A stretch of DNA of 30,920 nucleotides from a virus: positions 1 to 30,920 of IMG/VR virus record IMGVR_UViG_3300043469_000931; one strand, written 5' to 3'. The notes beneath the pieces are model-generated. The model did not search any database. It saw only the letters and a list, made by a program, of their open reading frames with translations, and was not told where the DNA came from. Every line of letters begins with the position of its first letter. Positions within the stretch are counted from its first letter, which is position 1. Positions 23,452 to 30,277 of the stretch are shown one piece after another. The position numbers and the translations under genes are program-made.

Positions 23452-23483
23452 AAAAAAAGCCACCACAATCAAGCAGTGGCTTT
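23452..23483 (-). terminator. Intrinsic terminator after the major capsid gene
   Basis: On the minus strand AAAGCCAC (23483-23476) pairs with GTGGCTTT (23463-23456) around a 12-nt loop, followed by a T-run (23458-23452). It lies 20 bases after the capsid stop. Partial termination here would make capsid mRNA much more abundant than the connector and tail mRNA downstream. Confidence 0.8.
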
Positions 23484-23503
23484 AGTTTAAAAAATCTTAA
23501 TGA

Positions 23504-24655
23504 TTATGCAGTAGCAGTGAAATCACCGTAAACAATCGCTAATGGTTGCTCAACAGCCAAAGCAACTTGAGCCTCAATACGAGCTGTGATGTTGTTGTTC
23601 ACAAAGTTTGTTCCTTCTGTTTCAGAAAACTCTAAAGACAATCCTTCAGTAGTTACTTTGTTTACTCTTGTCCAATCACCTACATAGTATTTGTTAGCAG
23701 CTAACCAAGTAGCTTTAAATACTTGAACTCCTGCAACTCTTAAAACTCCACCTTCGTAAGTAACGGCAGACTCTAAATCCATTTTCGCAGTTTTCAAGAT
23801 ATCTAAATAATCAGTTGGTCTGATAACGATACCATTTACAGTATAGTTTGCATCTTCTAATTTACCAATCTCATTGATAAGCATTTCAGATTTAGAACTT
23901 CCTGTTATGATTTCAGTTGAAGCTGTAGCATCATCAGCTAATATTGTGTTGAATGCAGCGTTTTCAGCTTTCAAGTAATCTCTTCTCAATAAATCAGGAA
24001 TAGCTGAAGTGATGTAAGATAAGTTGTTACGCATTTTTTTAGAGTAACGAGCAAAACCAGCGATGAAGTTTGTAGAAACATCAACAGCAGTAAAGTCGTA
24101 ATCTCTTTGGTTTTTAGCAGCTCCTTCAGAATTTGCTCCGATTGATCCTTCTCCTGCACCTTCTACTGTGTAAGTATAAGTTCCACCATTAATGTTGATG
24201 TTACCTGTTAAGTCAGCAACGTTTAACATTTGTGAAGGGAATCTAACTATATCGAAGTTATAATCTCTTGGCTCTTCTCCAGTAAAGTTAGCAGTAGTCA
24301 TATTTCCTACAGCTTTCAATCTTACCTTGTTGTTCTCACCAACAGAAGCAATTCTTTCAGCGTTATCTTTAATCAAAGATTTGATAGCATCAACATTTGT
24401 GTTAGCTTCAGCTTTTGCTTTCTCTTGTAGTTTTACATCTAATTTGTCAGCGTGATCTTGTACAGCTTTCAAGTCAGCAGTAAATTTAGCTTCCAACTCT
24501 TCACGTACTGATTTGATATCAGCTTCGAAAGTAGATTTGATTGAAGCAGTTAATTTTGTTTCGAAAGCATCGATTGCGCTTTTTACTTCTGAAGCGGTTT
24601 TAGTTTCTAATCCGCTTTTAATGTTTGCCAATTCGGCTAATAATTTTTCGTCCAT
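23504..24655 (-). CDS. Major capsid protein (HK97 fold) with N-terminal scaffold domain
   Basis: 383 residues. Residues 1-105 are almost entirely coiled coil (EVKSAIDAFETKLTASIKST, later DNAERIASVGEN), matching the HK97 delta domain that acts as internal scaffold and is removed by the prohead protease. The rest is an HK97-fold capsid: VRFPSQMLNVADLTGNI, then GEGSIGANSEGAAKNQ, YSKKMRNNLSYI, a P-domain helix LLRRDYLKAENAAFNTIL, IVIRPTDYLDILKTAKM, and a C-terminal RIEAQVALAVEQPLAIVYG. The gene follows its protease, and a terminator follows it. Codon choice is less A/T-biased than its neighbours, as expected for high expression. Confidence 0.93.
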   Translation of the reverse strand: MDEKLLAELANIKSGLETKTASEVKSAIDAFETKLTASIKSTFEADIKSVREELEAKFTADLKAVQDHADKLDVKLQEKAKAEANTNVDAIKSLIKDNAERIASVGENNKVRLKAVGNMTTANFTGEEPRDYNFDIVRFPSQMLNVADLTGNININGGTYTYTVEGAGEGSIGANSEGAAKNQRDYDFTAVDVSTNFIAGFARYSKKMRNNLSYITSAIPDLLRRDYLKAENAAFNTILADDATASTEIITGSSKSEMLINEIGKLEDANYTVNGIVIRPTDYLDILKTAKMDLESAVTYEGGVLRVAGVQVFKATWLAANKYYVGDWTRVNKVTTEGLSLEFSETEGTNFVNNNITARIEAQVALAVEQPLAIVYGDFTATA

Positions 24656-24657
24656 TT

Positions 24658-25326
24658 TTATTTAATGTTTAACGAGTTTGTAAATGATTTTAACGTGTCT
24701 AATATAAGCGGCTCAACTTCTAAAGTGTCAGGTTCTGACGGCTCATCTGTAAGTGCTTTTAATAATGTTTCGATTTGTTTTAATCTGATATCGGAATAAT
24801 CCAAATCGTATGCTTTTGTTATCAATTCCATTAAACCGTAATGAGATTTAATAGCTTTTATATTTTGTACTGTACTCAATTCATTTGCTGCCCAACTTGA
24901 TAGGAATGAATATTCAGCAAGTTTATACTCTGTAATTTTGGCTTTCTCTTTTGCATCTCTACTCATTACCTTATATCCAATACTTAACTCTGCATTTAAA
25001 TTGCTATCGTGCATAAGTTTAACATCAGTAAACATATCACGACCTAAATCCTTCTTCATATTGAATTGGGTTGTAGTTAGTAAACCATAAGTATCTTTAG
25101 TATCAATCGCTAAAGGAACACCTATCATCATAGTAGGATTGTGATCCTTCAATACTCGAATGCGTTTAAAGTTTTCCGCAACCGTTTTGTTAAACGATCC
25201 ATAAGCAGAAATATCACCATCGCTGTCTTTAACATTGTAAACGTTAGCATAAGCAGTAACAACTCCTTTGCTTTCGTCTAACTCTTTTAAGTCGTATGCT
25301 AATTGTTTGAACTCTATTCTCTCCAT
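24658..25326 (-). CDS. Prohead maturation protease (HK97/U35 family)
   Basis: 222 residues. The active-site pattern is visible: VLKDHNPTMMIG with His62 and AELSIGYKV with Ser115, as in the herpesvirus-assemblin-like U35 serine proteases. A Glu/Asp-rich C-terminal tail (DEPSEPDTLEVEPLI) may target it into the prohead. It cleaves the capsid scaffold domain before DNA packaging. Two bases separate it from the capsid gene; its own late promoter is at 25348-25355. Confidence 0.9.
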   Translation of the reverse strand: MERIEFKQLAYDLKELDESKGVVTAYANVYNVKDSDGDISAYGSFNKTVAENFKRIRVLKDHNPTMMIGVPLAIDTKDTYGLLTTTQFNMKKDLGRDMFTDVKLMHDSNLNAELSIGYKVMSRDAKEKAKITEYKLAEYSFLSSWAANELSTVQNIKAIKSHYGLMELITKAYDLDYSDIRLKQIETLLKALTDEPSEPDTLEVEPLILDTLKSFTNSLNIK

Positions 25327-25347
25327 TAAAAGTAGTGTTTATAGATA

Positions 25348-25355
25348 CAAAGATA
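25348..25355 (-). promoter_or_regulatory. Late promoter for protease and capsid genes
   Basis: On the minus strand TATCTTTG matches TAnnTTTG and is preceded by TAAATAAAATTTA. The start at 25326 lies 21 bases downstream. There is no -33 TTG, so the upstream TAAATAAA block may replace it. This promoter gives the capsid genes expression independent of the terminase genes. Confidence 0.6.
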
Positions 25356-25396
25356 TAAATTTTATTTAGACTAAATATAAATAGTATATATTTTTT

Positions 25397-26695
25397 TTAG
25401 AAGGTAAAGAAAGTTTGTTTTAAATCAAAGTAGAATCGCATTGCTAACGCATCCGAGTAATCGGGTGAATGGCCTATTAATTCCTTTACTTTTTCTTTTG
25501 GCAATATCCTTAACTTACCATCTTGGTCAATCTTATCTCTTTTAACCTGTTCTAATTCTTTGCAAATAGTGTCTTGAACATCGGCATTATTGCAATCGAT
25601 AAATAGTTTGTTTGCCTGGATTAGTTCCGCCAATTTATAATAGCATTGCGTTTTTAGGTTTTGATATTCGACATTATTATTTTCTTCTTTTAATGCTTTG
25701 GAATTATTTACAAATCCTTTGCAACGTACAATGTCCACAACACCGCCTCCAACACCATCCTCATCGGCAATAACGTTAGACAATGGAACACGATGTTTAT
25801 TCATTAACGATTTGATTGCTTCAGCAGTTTCGGTAATACTTGATTTGTCTAAAGTAAATATCTCAATAACTCTGAATCCACTCCAAACTAATATAACCAT
25901 CTTATCGCTTCCATATCGAGCAATATCCGCACTAATATACATATCACCGGCATCAACAAAATCATTAGTAAATATGTTCTGAATCTTATCAAAATCGATA
26001 AGTCTTGCAGGATCATTGTCGAACTCCCAATTACCATAATATAACCTTTGCTTACTATTCTCATCCAAAGCGAGTAAACTATCTAAATAGGATGGCGGTA
26101 AGTTTGGATTGTCAGTTGGAAGCGATTGTATAAATTTTCTCGTTTCTGTTATAGTTCCGGCAGCAGTTGGAATGTAAAACTTTGAATAGGTCCAGTTCTT
26201 TGCCGGGTTACATGTTCCTAATATCTTTGGAGTTAAGTTGTATTCATTTAGCTTATATCTTATCCTGGATGTAACTATTTGCCATGCTTTAAATGAAATT
26301 TGATTGCACTCATCTATAAACGCTCCGGTTATCTCTAACGAACCTAAACTATCGAAGTTTGGATCAGCGGGATAGGAATATAAATCCTTTAATAGTATTT
26401 CGCTTCCATTAGTCCAGGTAATCACTCCCGTTTGACTATTATAGTTATAGGAAGTAGATAGTTTTAAATTGGATGTCAGTTCAAAGAAAGTATTTAAAGT
26501 CGTTTCTTTTAATGTCTTTAGCTTTGACCTTCCCATTAGCCAACGAGTGCCAGGATATGTTTGGCATTGTTCTATAAGCCATAAAACACCGAGAGCGGAT
26601 TTGCCACCACCGGCAGCACCGCCGTAAAGTATTTCCTTTGTGATATTATCTTTAAGATAATAAACAGCGTGTTCTTGCTTAATTAATAGTTTCAT
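25397..26695 (-). CDS. terL: Terminase large subunit
   Basis: 432 residues. ATPase half: Walker A GGAAGGGKS (25-33) and Walker B GAFIDECNQ with Asp128-Glu129; the coupling motif may be GTCNPAKN. Nuclease half (RNase H fold): ISADIARYGSD with Asp257, VIADEDGVGGG with Asp311, and HSPDYSDALAM with Asp412/Asp415. All acidic residues for ATP-driven packaging and concatemer cutting are present. Overlaps the small subunit gene by 17 bases. Whether packaging is by cos or headful is not decided by sequence; the circular closure of the contig would fit either. Confidence 0.95.
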   Translation of the reverse strand: MKLLIKQEHAVYYLKDNITKEILYGGAAGGGKSALGVLWLIEQCQTYPGTRWLMGRSKLKTLKETTLNTFFELTSNLKLSTSYNYNSQTGVITWTNGSEILLKDLYSYPADPNFDSLGSLEITGAFIDECNQISFKAWQIVTSRIRYKLNEYNLTPKILGTCNPAKNWTYSKFYIPTAAGTITETRKFIQSLPTDNPNLPPSYLDSLLALDENSKQRLYYGNWEFDNDPARLIDFDKIQNIFTNDFVDAGDMYISADIARYGSDKMVILVWSGFRVIEIFTLDKSSITETAEAIKSLMNKHRVPLSNVIADEDGVGGGVVDIVRCKGFVNNSKALKEENNNVEYQNLKTQCYYKLAELIQANKLFIDCNNADVQDTICKELEQVKRDKIDQDGKLRILPKEKVKELIGHSPDYSDALAMRFYFDLKQTFFTF

Positions 26696-27089
26696 TTGGT
26701 TTTATTCCACTACCTAAAGAAATAATGTTTGTAGTGATTTCACCGGAGTGTTCTTGTTGGACTTTATCGCCAAACATTTTAGGATAATATTTAGAAGCTT
26801 TCCATTTTAAAGTTTGAATTAATACGTTTGCTGTACTTGCATCATACAAACCATTTTTACAACCATCCCATATTTCATCGATTTGAGCATCTACACTTTC
26901 GCTTTTGTCTTGTATTGAGTTTACATACAGGTTCGATAATTCTTGGTTTTCTCTTTTCCATTTACACCAAGTAGAAAAGGCCGGATAATTATCTTTGCTT
27001 TCTAAAATAGTTTTAATGTTTTGACCATCCGCAATTTTATTGCAAATCTCAATACATAAATCAAAATTATATTCGCTTGGTCTTGCCAT
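26679..27089 (-). CDS. terS: Terminase small subunit
   Basis: 136 residues. The N-terminal ~60 residues are a helix-turn-helix DNA-recognition domain (RPSEYNFDLCIEICNKIADG, then KTILESKDNYPAFSTWCKWK), as in small terminases that recognise the packaging site. The central helical part (VDAQIDEIWDGCKNG, LIQTLKWKASKYYPKMFGDK) is the oligomerisation region, and YYPKMFGDK is a recurrent small-terminase motif. It overlaps the large subunit gene by 17 bases. Confidence 0.88.
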   Translation of the reverse strand: MARPSEYNFDLCIEICNKIADGQNIKTILESKDNYPAFSTWCKWKRENQELSNLYVNSIQDKSESVDAQIDEIWDGCKNGLYDASTANVLIQTLKWKASKYYPKMFGDKVQQEHSGEITTNIISLGSGIKPNETIN

Positions 27090-27111
27090 ATCTTTTTTTT
27101 AAATACGTTAA

Positions 27112-27134
27112 ACCTACCCTTTAAAAGAGTAGGT
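27112..27134. other. Hairpin between the 27163 gene and the small terminase
   Basis: ACCTAC (27112-27117) pairs with GTAGGT (27129-27134), with CTTT/AAAG adding four inner pairs past one mismatch. No good T-run follows on either strand. It may be a weak terminator, an RNA stability element, or part of a packaging site recognised by the small terminase. Confidence 0.4.
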
Positions 27135-27162
27135 AAAGAGTAACTTTAATTTACTACTCCCG

Positions 27163-27378
27163 CTAATTTTTATTCATTAGGTTTCTAATCGCTATATTCT
27201 TTTTAATCTCATCGTATAGTTCGCCATTGAACTCTAATATGAAGTCAGTTCCATTTAAAACCAAACACATTGTCTCACTATCGATTACATAACAACCATT
27301 AACATCAGCGATAACAAAATCAAAGTTTCGGTATTCCTGATCATGTTCCGTTTCAATTAAAACACGTGGCTGCTTCAT
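27163..27378 (-). CDS. Small protein before the terminase genes, function unknown
   Basis: 71 residues, beta-rich by appearance (VLIETEHDQEY, FDFVIADVNGCYVI, TMCLVLNGTDFILEFNGE) with a short basic C-terminus. First gene of the minus-strand late block, divergent from the early genes at 27479. No family recognised. It could be a regulator or a small structural protein, but there is no direct evidence for either. Confidence 0.6.
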   Translation of the reverse strand: MKQPRVLIETEHDQEYRNFDFVIADVNGCYVIDSETMCLVLNGTDFILEFNGELYDEIKKNIAIRNLMNKN

Positions 27379-27382
27379 ATAA

Positions 27383-27390
27383 CAAAGATA
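27383..27390 (-). promoter_or_regulatory. Possible promoter for the 27378 gene
   Basis: On the minus strand TATCTTTG matches TAnnTTTG, but it ends only four bases before the ATG at 27378. If used, transcription would begin at or just past the start codon, giving a leaderless message, or the promoter serves the genes further downstream. No TAAATAAA block is present. Confidence 0.4.
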
Positions 27391-27436
27391 TATAAAAAAT
27401 AATTAGAAAAATGTTTGGTAGTTTATTATAAATAAC

Positions 27437-27444
27437 TATATTTG
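27437..27444 (+). promoter_or_regulatory. Early promoter for the 27479 operon
   Basis: TATATTTG with a TTTG (27414-27417) 19 bases upstream fits both the -7 and -33 elements of Bacteroidota promoters. The 34-base leader is unstructured and A/C-rich (repeats of ACAAAC/AAACA), unlike the structured leaders at the other early promoters. Confidence 0.75.
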
Positions 27445-27478
27445 TACTCAAGAAACAAACAAACTAAAACAAAACATT

Positions 27479-27661
27479 ATGAAAACATTAAATTTAACAA
27501 AAAAAGATTGGTACAGATTTGATTCATTATGCAAATTATTTGGACTAACTGTAGAAACTGACGCTACTTACACTTATAGTAATTTATGCGAAACTCAAAA
27601 CTGTTTTTTAAGAATTATAAAAAATAATAAAACAATATGCCTTGCTTATTTAATTAACTAA
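27479..27661 (+). CDS. Small early protein, function unknown
   Basis: 60 residues; basic N-terminus MKTLNLTKKDWYRFDSLCKL and a cysteine-containing second half. First gene of a six-gene early set. Its start region AAAACATTATGAAAACATT is repeated at the next small gene (27673). No family recognised. Confidence 0.6.
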   Translation: MKTLNLTKKDWYRFDSLCKLFGLTVETDATYTYSNLCETQNCFLRIIKNNKTICLAYLIN

Positions 27662-27672
27662 ACCAAAACATT

Positions 27673-27759
27673 ATGAAAACATTTTTAAGCAAACAAAAGT
27701 ACCAAGTTTACGCAATAGGAGTTATTGCAGTATATTTTTTAACCCGATTTTTATATTAA
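27673..27759 (+). CDS. 28-residue membrane microprotein
   Basis: A short basic start (MKTFLSKQKYQ) is followed by one membrane helix (VYAIGVIAVYFLTRFLY). The start context is a near-copy of that of the gene at 27479, which argues it is translated. Could sit in the inner membrane. Small early phage membrane proteins often act in exclusion or host takeover, but no specific function is indicated. Confidence 0.5.
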   Translation: MKTFLSKQKYQVYAIGVIAVYFLTRFLY

Positions 27760-27761
27760 TT

Positions 27762-27992
27762 ATGAGTATCAGAGCAAAACAAAAATTCTATAACCAGGCC
27801 GTAACGCTTGGAATAGATTTAAAGGATTTGGATGTTGAGAGATTAGATTTTTCAGCACCACAGAAACACAAAAGCAGTTTTAAGAAACGAGCTTCAGAAA
27901 TAAAAGAATTATACAACTATCGATTTCCTGTTTATGTAGAGCCTCGCAGTTTTGATTTTGGATTGTTTAACATTGAATTTACAAGAAAATGA
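27762..27992 (+). CDS. Small basic early protein, function unknown
   Basis: 76 residues, Lys/Arg-rich, with HKSSFKKRASEIKELYNYRF in the middle and an aromatic C-terminus. Starts 2 bases after the microprotein stop and ends in an ATGA overlap with the next gene. Possibly nucleic-acid-binding from its charge; no family recognised. Confidence 0.6.
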   Translation: MSIRAKQKFYNQAVTLGIDLKDLDVERLDFSAPQKHKSSFKKRASEIKELYNYRFPVYVEPRSFDFGLFNIEFTRK

Positions 27993-28102
27993 CAGATCAA
28001 GAAAAAAAGGAATTAGACTTTGTCTTAAAGACCGGATTGAAATGCGCTATTGGAATAGCATTATTCTTTTTTGCATTACTAATTTTAACATCTATCCTAT
28101 GA
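27989..28102 (+). CDS. 37-residue membrane microprotein
   Basis: Charged start (MTDQEKKELDFVLKTGLK) then a strong membrane helix CAIGIALFFFALLILTSIL ending the protein. ATGA overlaps at both ends couple it to its neighbours, strong evidence that it is a real gene. Topology: cytoplasmic N-terminus and C-terminal helix in the inner membrane. Function unknown. Confidence 0.65.
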   Translation: MTDQEKKELDFVLKTGLKCAIGIALFFFALLILTSIL

Positions 28103-28422
28103 AAAAACTAATATTAGATTCGATAAAGGATTTTTGTAATGAGAAATATAATTGGTTTGATTACTATATTAACTCCAAATGCTTTGAAATTTACGATAAA
28201 GATTTTAATTGCATTGCCGTAGTTGATTTTGAGGTTGAGGTTGAGGTGTATCGTAAGCCATGTACCGGTAATTATTTTAATCCACCGGAGACAGGTGAAT
28301 GTGATTTTATACTTTACGAGATAACTGTGCATGAAGTTTATAATTCAAAAGGACAATTATTGCCAAACTATAAAGTAAAATTACAAAACGAATTAGATAA
28401 CGTAAAAGGTAAAATAATATGA
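28099..28422 (+). CDS. Early protein, function unknown
   Basis: 107 residues from the ATG at 28099, which is ATGA-coupled to the membrane microprotein; the same frame extends back to 27952, but that would overlap two genes. Acidic, with a beta-like core (FNCIAVVDFEVEVEVYR, FILYEITVHEVYN). The string EVEVEVY is unusual but only short. No family recognised. Confidence 0.65.
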   Translation: MKKLILDSIKDFCNEKYNWFDYYINSKCFEIYDKDFNCIAVVDFEVEVEVYRKPCTGNYFNPPETGECDFILYEITVHEVYNSKGQLLPNYKVKLQNELDNVKGKII

Positions 28423-28568
28423 AAAAAGAAAAAAATCTCGGAGGCAGACCTAAAGCATTTATTGACGATGTGGCTGTTGTTTTGCCAATATCAGTTCCAA
28501 GTAAAGAGCGTGAAAGATTGCGGATCAAATGGAACAAAGATTTAGATGAATTTAGAATTAAAAAATAA
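28419..28568 (+). CDS. Small GRPK-motif protein, possibly DNA-binding
   Basis: 49 residues: MKKEKNLGGRPK, then VVLPISVPSKERERLRIKW. A GRPK start followed by a short strand and a charged helix resembles the beginning of small ribbon-helix-helix or mobilisation-type DNA-binding proteins. ATGA-coupled to the gene before; last gene before the leader B promoter. Confidence 0.55.
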   Translation: MKKEKNLGGRPKAFIDDVAVVLPISVPSKERERLRIKWNKDLDEFRIKK

Positions 28569-28569
28569 A

Positions 28570-28702
28570 TTTGTTTATTAATTATAAATTACTATATTTG
28601 TAACCGAGTTGGTCAGAACTCTAAACCGAAGCATAACTAATTCCCTTCTGACCTTACGACTGACCTCGTTTGTATTGGAAGGGATTTTTTATTTAAACTA
28701 TT
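28570..28702 (+). promoter_or_regulatory. Promoter plus structured leader RNA B
   Basis: TTTG (28570-28573) and TATATTTG (28593-28600) are spaced 19 bases, a full Bacteroidota promoter. The leader has segment A CGAGTTGGTCAG (28605-28616), B TCCCTTC (28642-28648), A' CTGACCTCG (28660-28668; pairs with A with a 3-nt bulge) and B' GAAGGGA (28678-28684). Gaps are 25, 11 and 9 nt. B' is followed by TTTTTTATTTAAA and the ATG at 28703. CTGACC occurs twice (28648-28653 and 28660-28665), and both copies can pair with GGTCAG, so alternative folds are possible. Confidence 0.75.
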
Positions 28703-28918
28703 ATGAAAACACTATTTGACAATTTAAAAGAAGAACACAAATTGCAGTTGGAAGTGATGAAAGAAATTTATCCAAACTCCCACGCAAGATTGGTAAAAGC
28801 ATTAGAAGAAAATTATTTGTATTCTCTACTGACAATATCGGATGCTTATACCTTGATTTTAAACACGAGTAACAAAAGCTTTTCAATAACTAACCTATCA
28901 GACCTATTTTATGAGTAA
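28703..28918 (+). CDS. Small early protein, function unknown
   Basis: 71 residues, predicted mainly helical (MKTLFDNLKEEHKLQLEVMK) with a C-terminal hydrophobic/polar mix. First gene behind leader B and overlapping the next gene by 8 bases (ATGAGTAA). No family recognised; its place upstream of the ssDNA-binding gene suggests a DNA metabolism role. Confidence 0.65.
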   Translation: MKTLFDNLKEEHKLQLEVMKEIYPNSHARLVKALEENYLYSLLTISDAYTLILNTSNKSFSITNLSDLFYE

Positions 28919-29354
28919 AGATTTATTTCAGATGATGAGAGAGCAAGAAGTACAAACGCAGAATTTCTTGCCAAACAAAAAAGAGATCCAATTCTCTGCA
29001 ACCAAATTTATAACTGATGTTATAGATGGCGGAGAAGTTGACAAGTACGAACTCCTGGCACAAGCTAAAAGAATGCAAGAAGCACTTGATGTAATTACAG
29101 CTAAAATTTTAGAAGTAGTGCCACAGGAGAACTTTGAGGCATTTGGCCTTAAAGGAACTTTTAGAAATGGTGGTGAAACCATAAACTATAAAGATGACTT
29201 TAAATGGTCAGAAATCAAAGAAAAACTAAACGAAAGGGAAATGCTCCTGAAGGTAGCTTTAAAGTCTAATTCAAGCATTTACGATGATGATGGTGTTGAA
29301 GTTACAAGAGTAAGCACATCACCACGCAAAGATACTTTAGCTATCAGTTGGTAA
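28911..29354 (+). CDS. Early protein associated with the ssDNA-binding gene
   Basis: 147 residues, Glu/Lys-rich. FITDVIDGGEVDKYELLAQA, then RMQEALDVITAKI, suggest a helical N-terminal half. FGLKGTFRNGGETINYKDDF is a small strand-loop motif, followed by a helix (WSEIKEKLNEREMLLKVAL). Proteins of this layout are frequently encoded beside phage ssDNA-binding or recombination genes, but the molecular role is not known to me. Overlaps the previous gene by 8 bases. Confidence 0.65.
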   Translation: MSKDLFQMMREQEVQTQNFLPNKKEIQFSATKFITDVIDGGEVDKYELLAQAKRMQEALDVITAKILEVVPQENFEAFGLKGTFRNGGETINYKDDFKWSEIKEKLNEREMLLKVALKSNSSIYDDDGVEVTRVSTSPRKDTLAISW

Positions 29355-29445
29355 TTAACCAAAAAAACATTATATTAGCATATCATAATTAACAGCTCGA
29401 AGGTTTCACGAGCTTCTATTGAAACCACAAATAAATATAAAAATT
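29348..29445 (+). promoter_or_regulatory. Promoter plus compact pseudoknot leader D
   Basis: TTG (29348-29350) and TATATTAG (29371-29378) form a plausible promoter with 20-base spacing. The leader contains a compact H-type pseudoknot: stem 1 AGCTCG (29394-29399)/CGAGCT (29409-29414), stem 2 GGTTTC (29402-29407)/GAAACC (29421-29426), loops of 2, 1 and 6 nt. It is followed by an A/T-rich, unstructured 19 bases and the ATG at 29446. No T-run follows stem 2, unlike leaders A-C. Confidence 0.75.
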
Positions 29446-30228
29446 ATGAGTACTTCAAACCGCAAACAAGCGTTTGCACAACCATCAACAAACCCAGCCA
29501 CTAAATTTATAGAGTGGAAATCTAACGACAAATGTTTTTCTTATTTTGACAAAGCAATCGCTGAATCTTTAAAAGGTTCTGATATTGATGTTATAAAAGA
29601 AAAGGCAAATGTATCAATTCCTTTACCATTTAAGTTTTTAGTATTAGATGAGTTATCATTTGTAAAAGGATGGAGCGATTCTTTAAGTGGTAATATTATT
29701 TCAAATGAAGTTAAATTTATTTCTAAAGAAACATTAACTGCTAAATGTTATCATAAAAACATTAAAGGCGAAAATGCTACTACTGAAATTGCCAAAGGTT
29801 TATATAAAGACATTAAGGATCAAGTTGTATCTGCCGGAGCAAAATATCACAAATCTATTTATGTGATGTTAGAGGATGGATCACTTGCGAATATTAAATT
29901 TAAAGGAGCTTGTGTTGGCAAATGGGCAGACTTTACGCAAAAGACTCGCTCCAGGTTAGCAGATGAATGGATTGTTATAGCCAAAGCTGAAGATGGTAAA
30001 AAAGGAGCGGTTAAATTTTCAACTCCTGGCTTTTCTTTTGGAAAGTCATTAAGCGAATCAGAAGCTATTAAAGCGGATGAGTGCTTTGACATTTTAGAGG
30101 CATACCTTAAAACATATTTAGTCAAACAAGATGTCAACGATATTGAGGTTGTTTTAAATGGTGACATTGCCAATGACTTTAATGAATCGCAAGAAGCTTC
30201 AGAGTTTGATGACGATTTAGATTTTTAA
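29446..30228 (+). CDS. Putative single-stranded DNA-binding protein
   Basis: 260 residues from the ATG at 29446; the frame extends to a TTG at 29419, but that lies in the pseudoknot. The C-terminus is an acidic tail ending EFDDDLDF, like the acidic tip of SSB and gp2.5-type proteins that recruits partner enzymes. The body contains YFDKAIAESLKGSD, FKFLVLDELSFVKGWSDSLSG and KSIYVMLEDGSLANIKFKGA, compatible with an OB-fold protein. It would coat ssDNA during replication or recombination. It has its own pseudoknot-bearing promoter and is followed by a terminator. Confidence 0.7.
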   Translation: MSTSNRKQAFAQPSTNPATKFIEWKSNDKCFSYFDKAIAESLKGSDIDVIKEKANVSIPLPFKFLVLDELSFVKGWSDSLSGNIISNEVKFISKETLTAKCYHKNIKGENATTEIAKGLYKDIKDQVVSAGAKYHKSIYVMLEDGSLANIKFKGACVGKWADFTQKTRSRLADEWIVIAKAEDGKKGAVKFSTPGFSFGKSLSESEAIKADECFDILEAYLKTYLVKQDVNDIEVVLNGDIANDFNESQEASEFDDDLDF

Positions 30229-30250
30229 ATAGCATTCAACACAACTAATT

Positions 30251-30276
30251 AAACCACCTTAACCGGTGGTTTTTTT
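30251..30276 (+). terminator. Intrinsic terminator after the ssDNA-binding gene
   Basis: AAACCACC (30251-30258) pairs with GGTGGTTT (30265-30272) around a 6-nt loop and is followed by a T-run through 30276. It separates this operon from the repeat-rich region and the primase-helicase promoter. Confidence 0.85.
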
Positions 30277-30277
30277 A

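Noticed and set aside
28307-28537. Minus-strand ORF of 76 codons overlapping the early genes
   Set aside because: It runs antisense to two ATGA-coupled genes and has no promoter or coupling of its own.
29394-29426. preQ1 riboswitch
   Set aside because: The size and H-type topology are similar, but the conserved preQ1 aptamer bases and the C-rich loop are absent, and the downstream gene is not a queuosine gene.
29419-29445. TTG start for the ssDNA-binding protein
   Set aside because: It falls inside the leader pseudoknot; the ATG at 29446 has a normal A-rich context.
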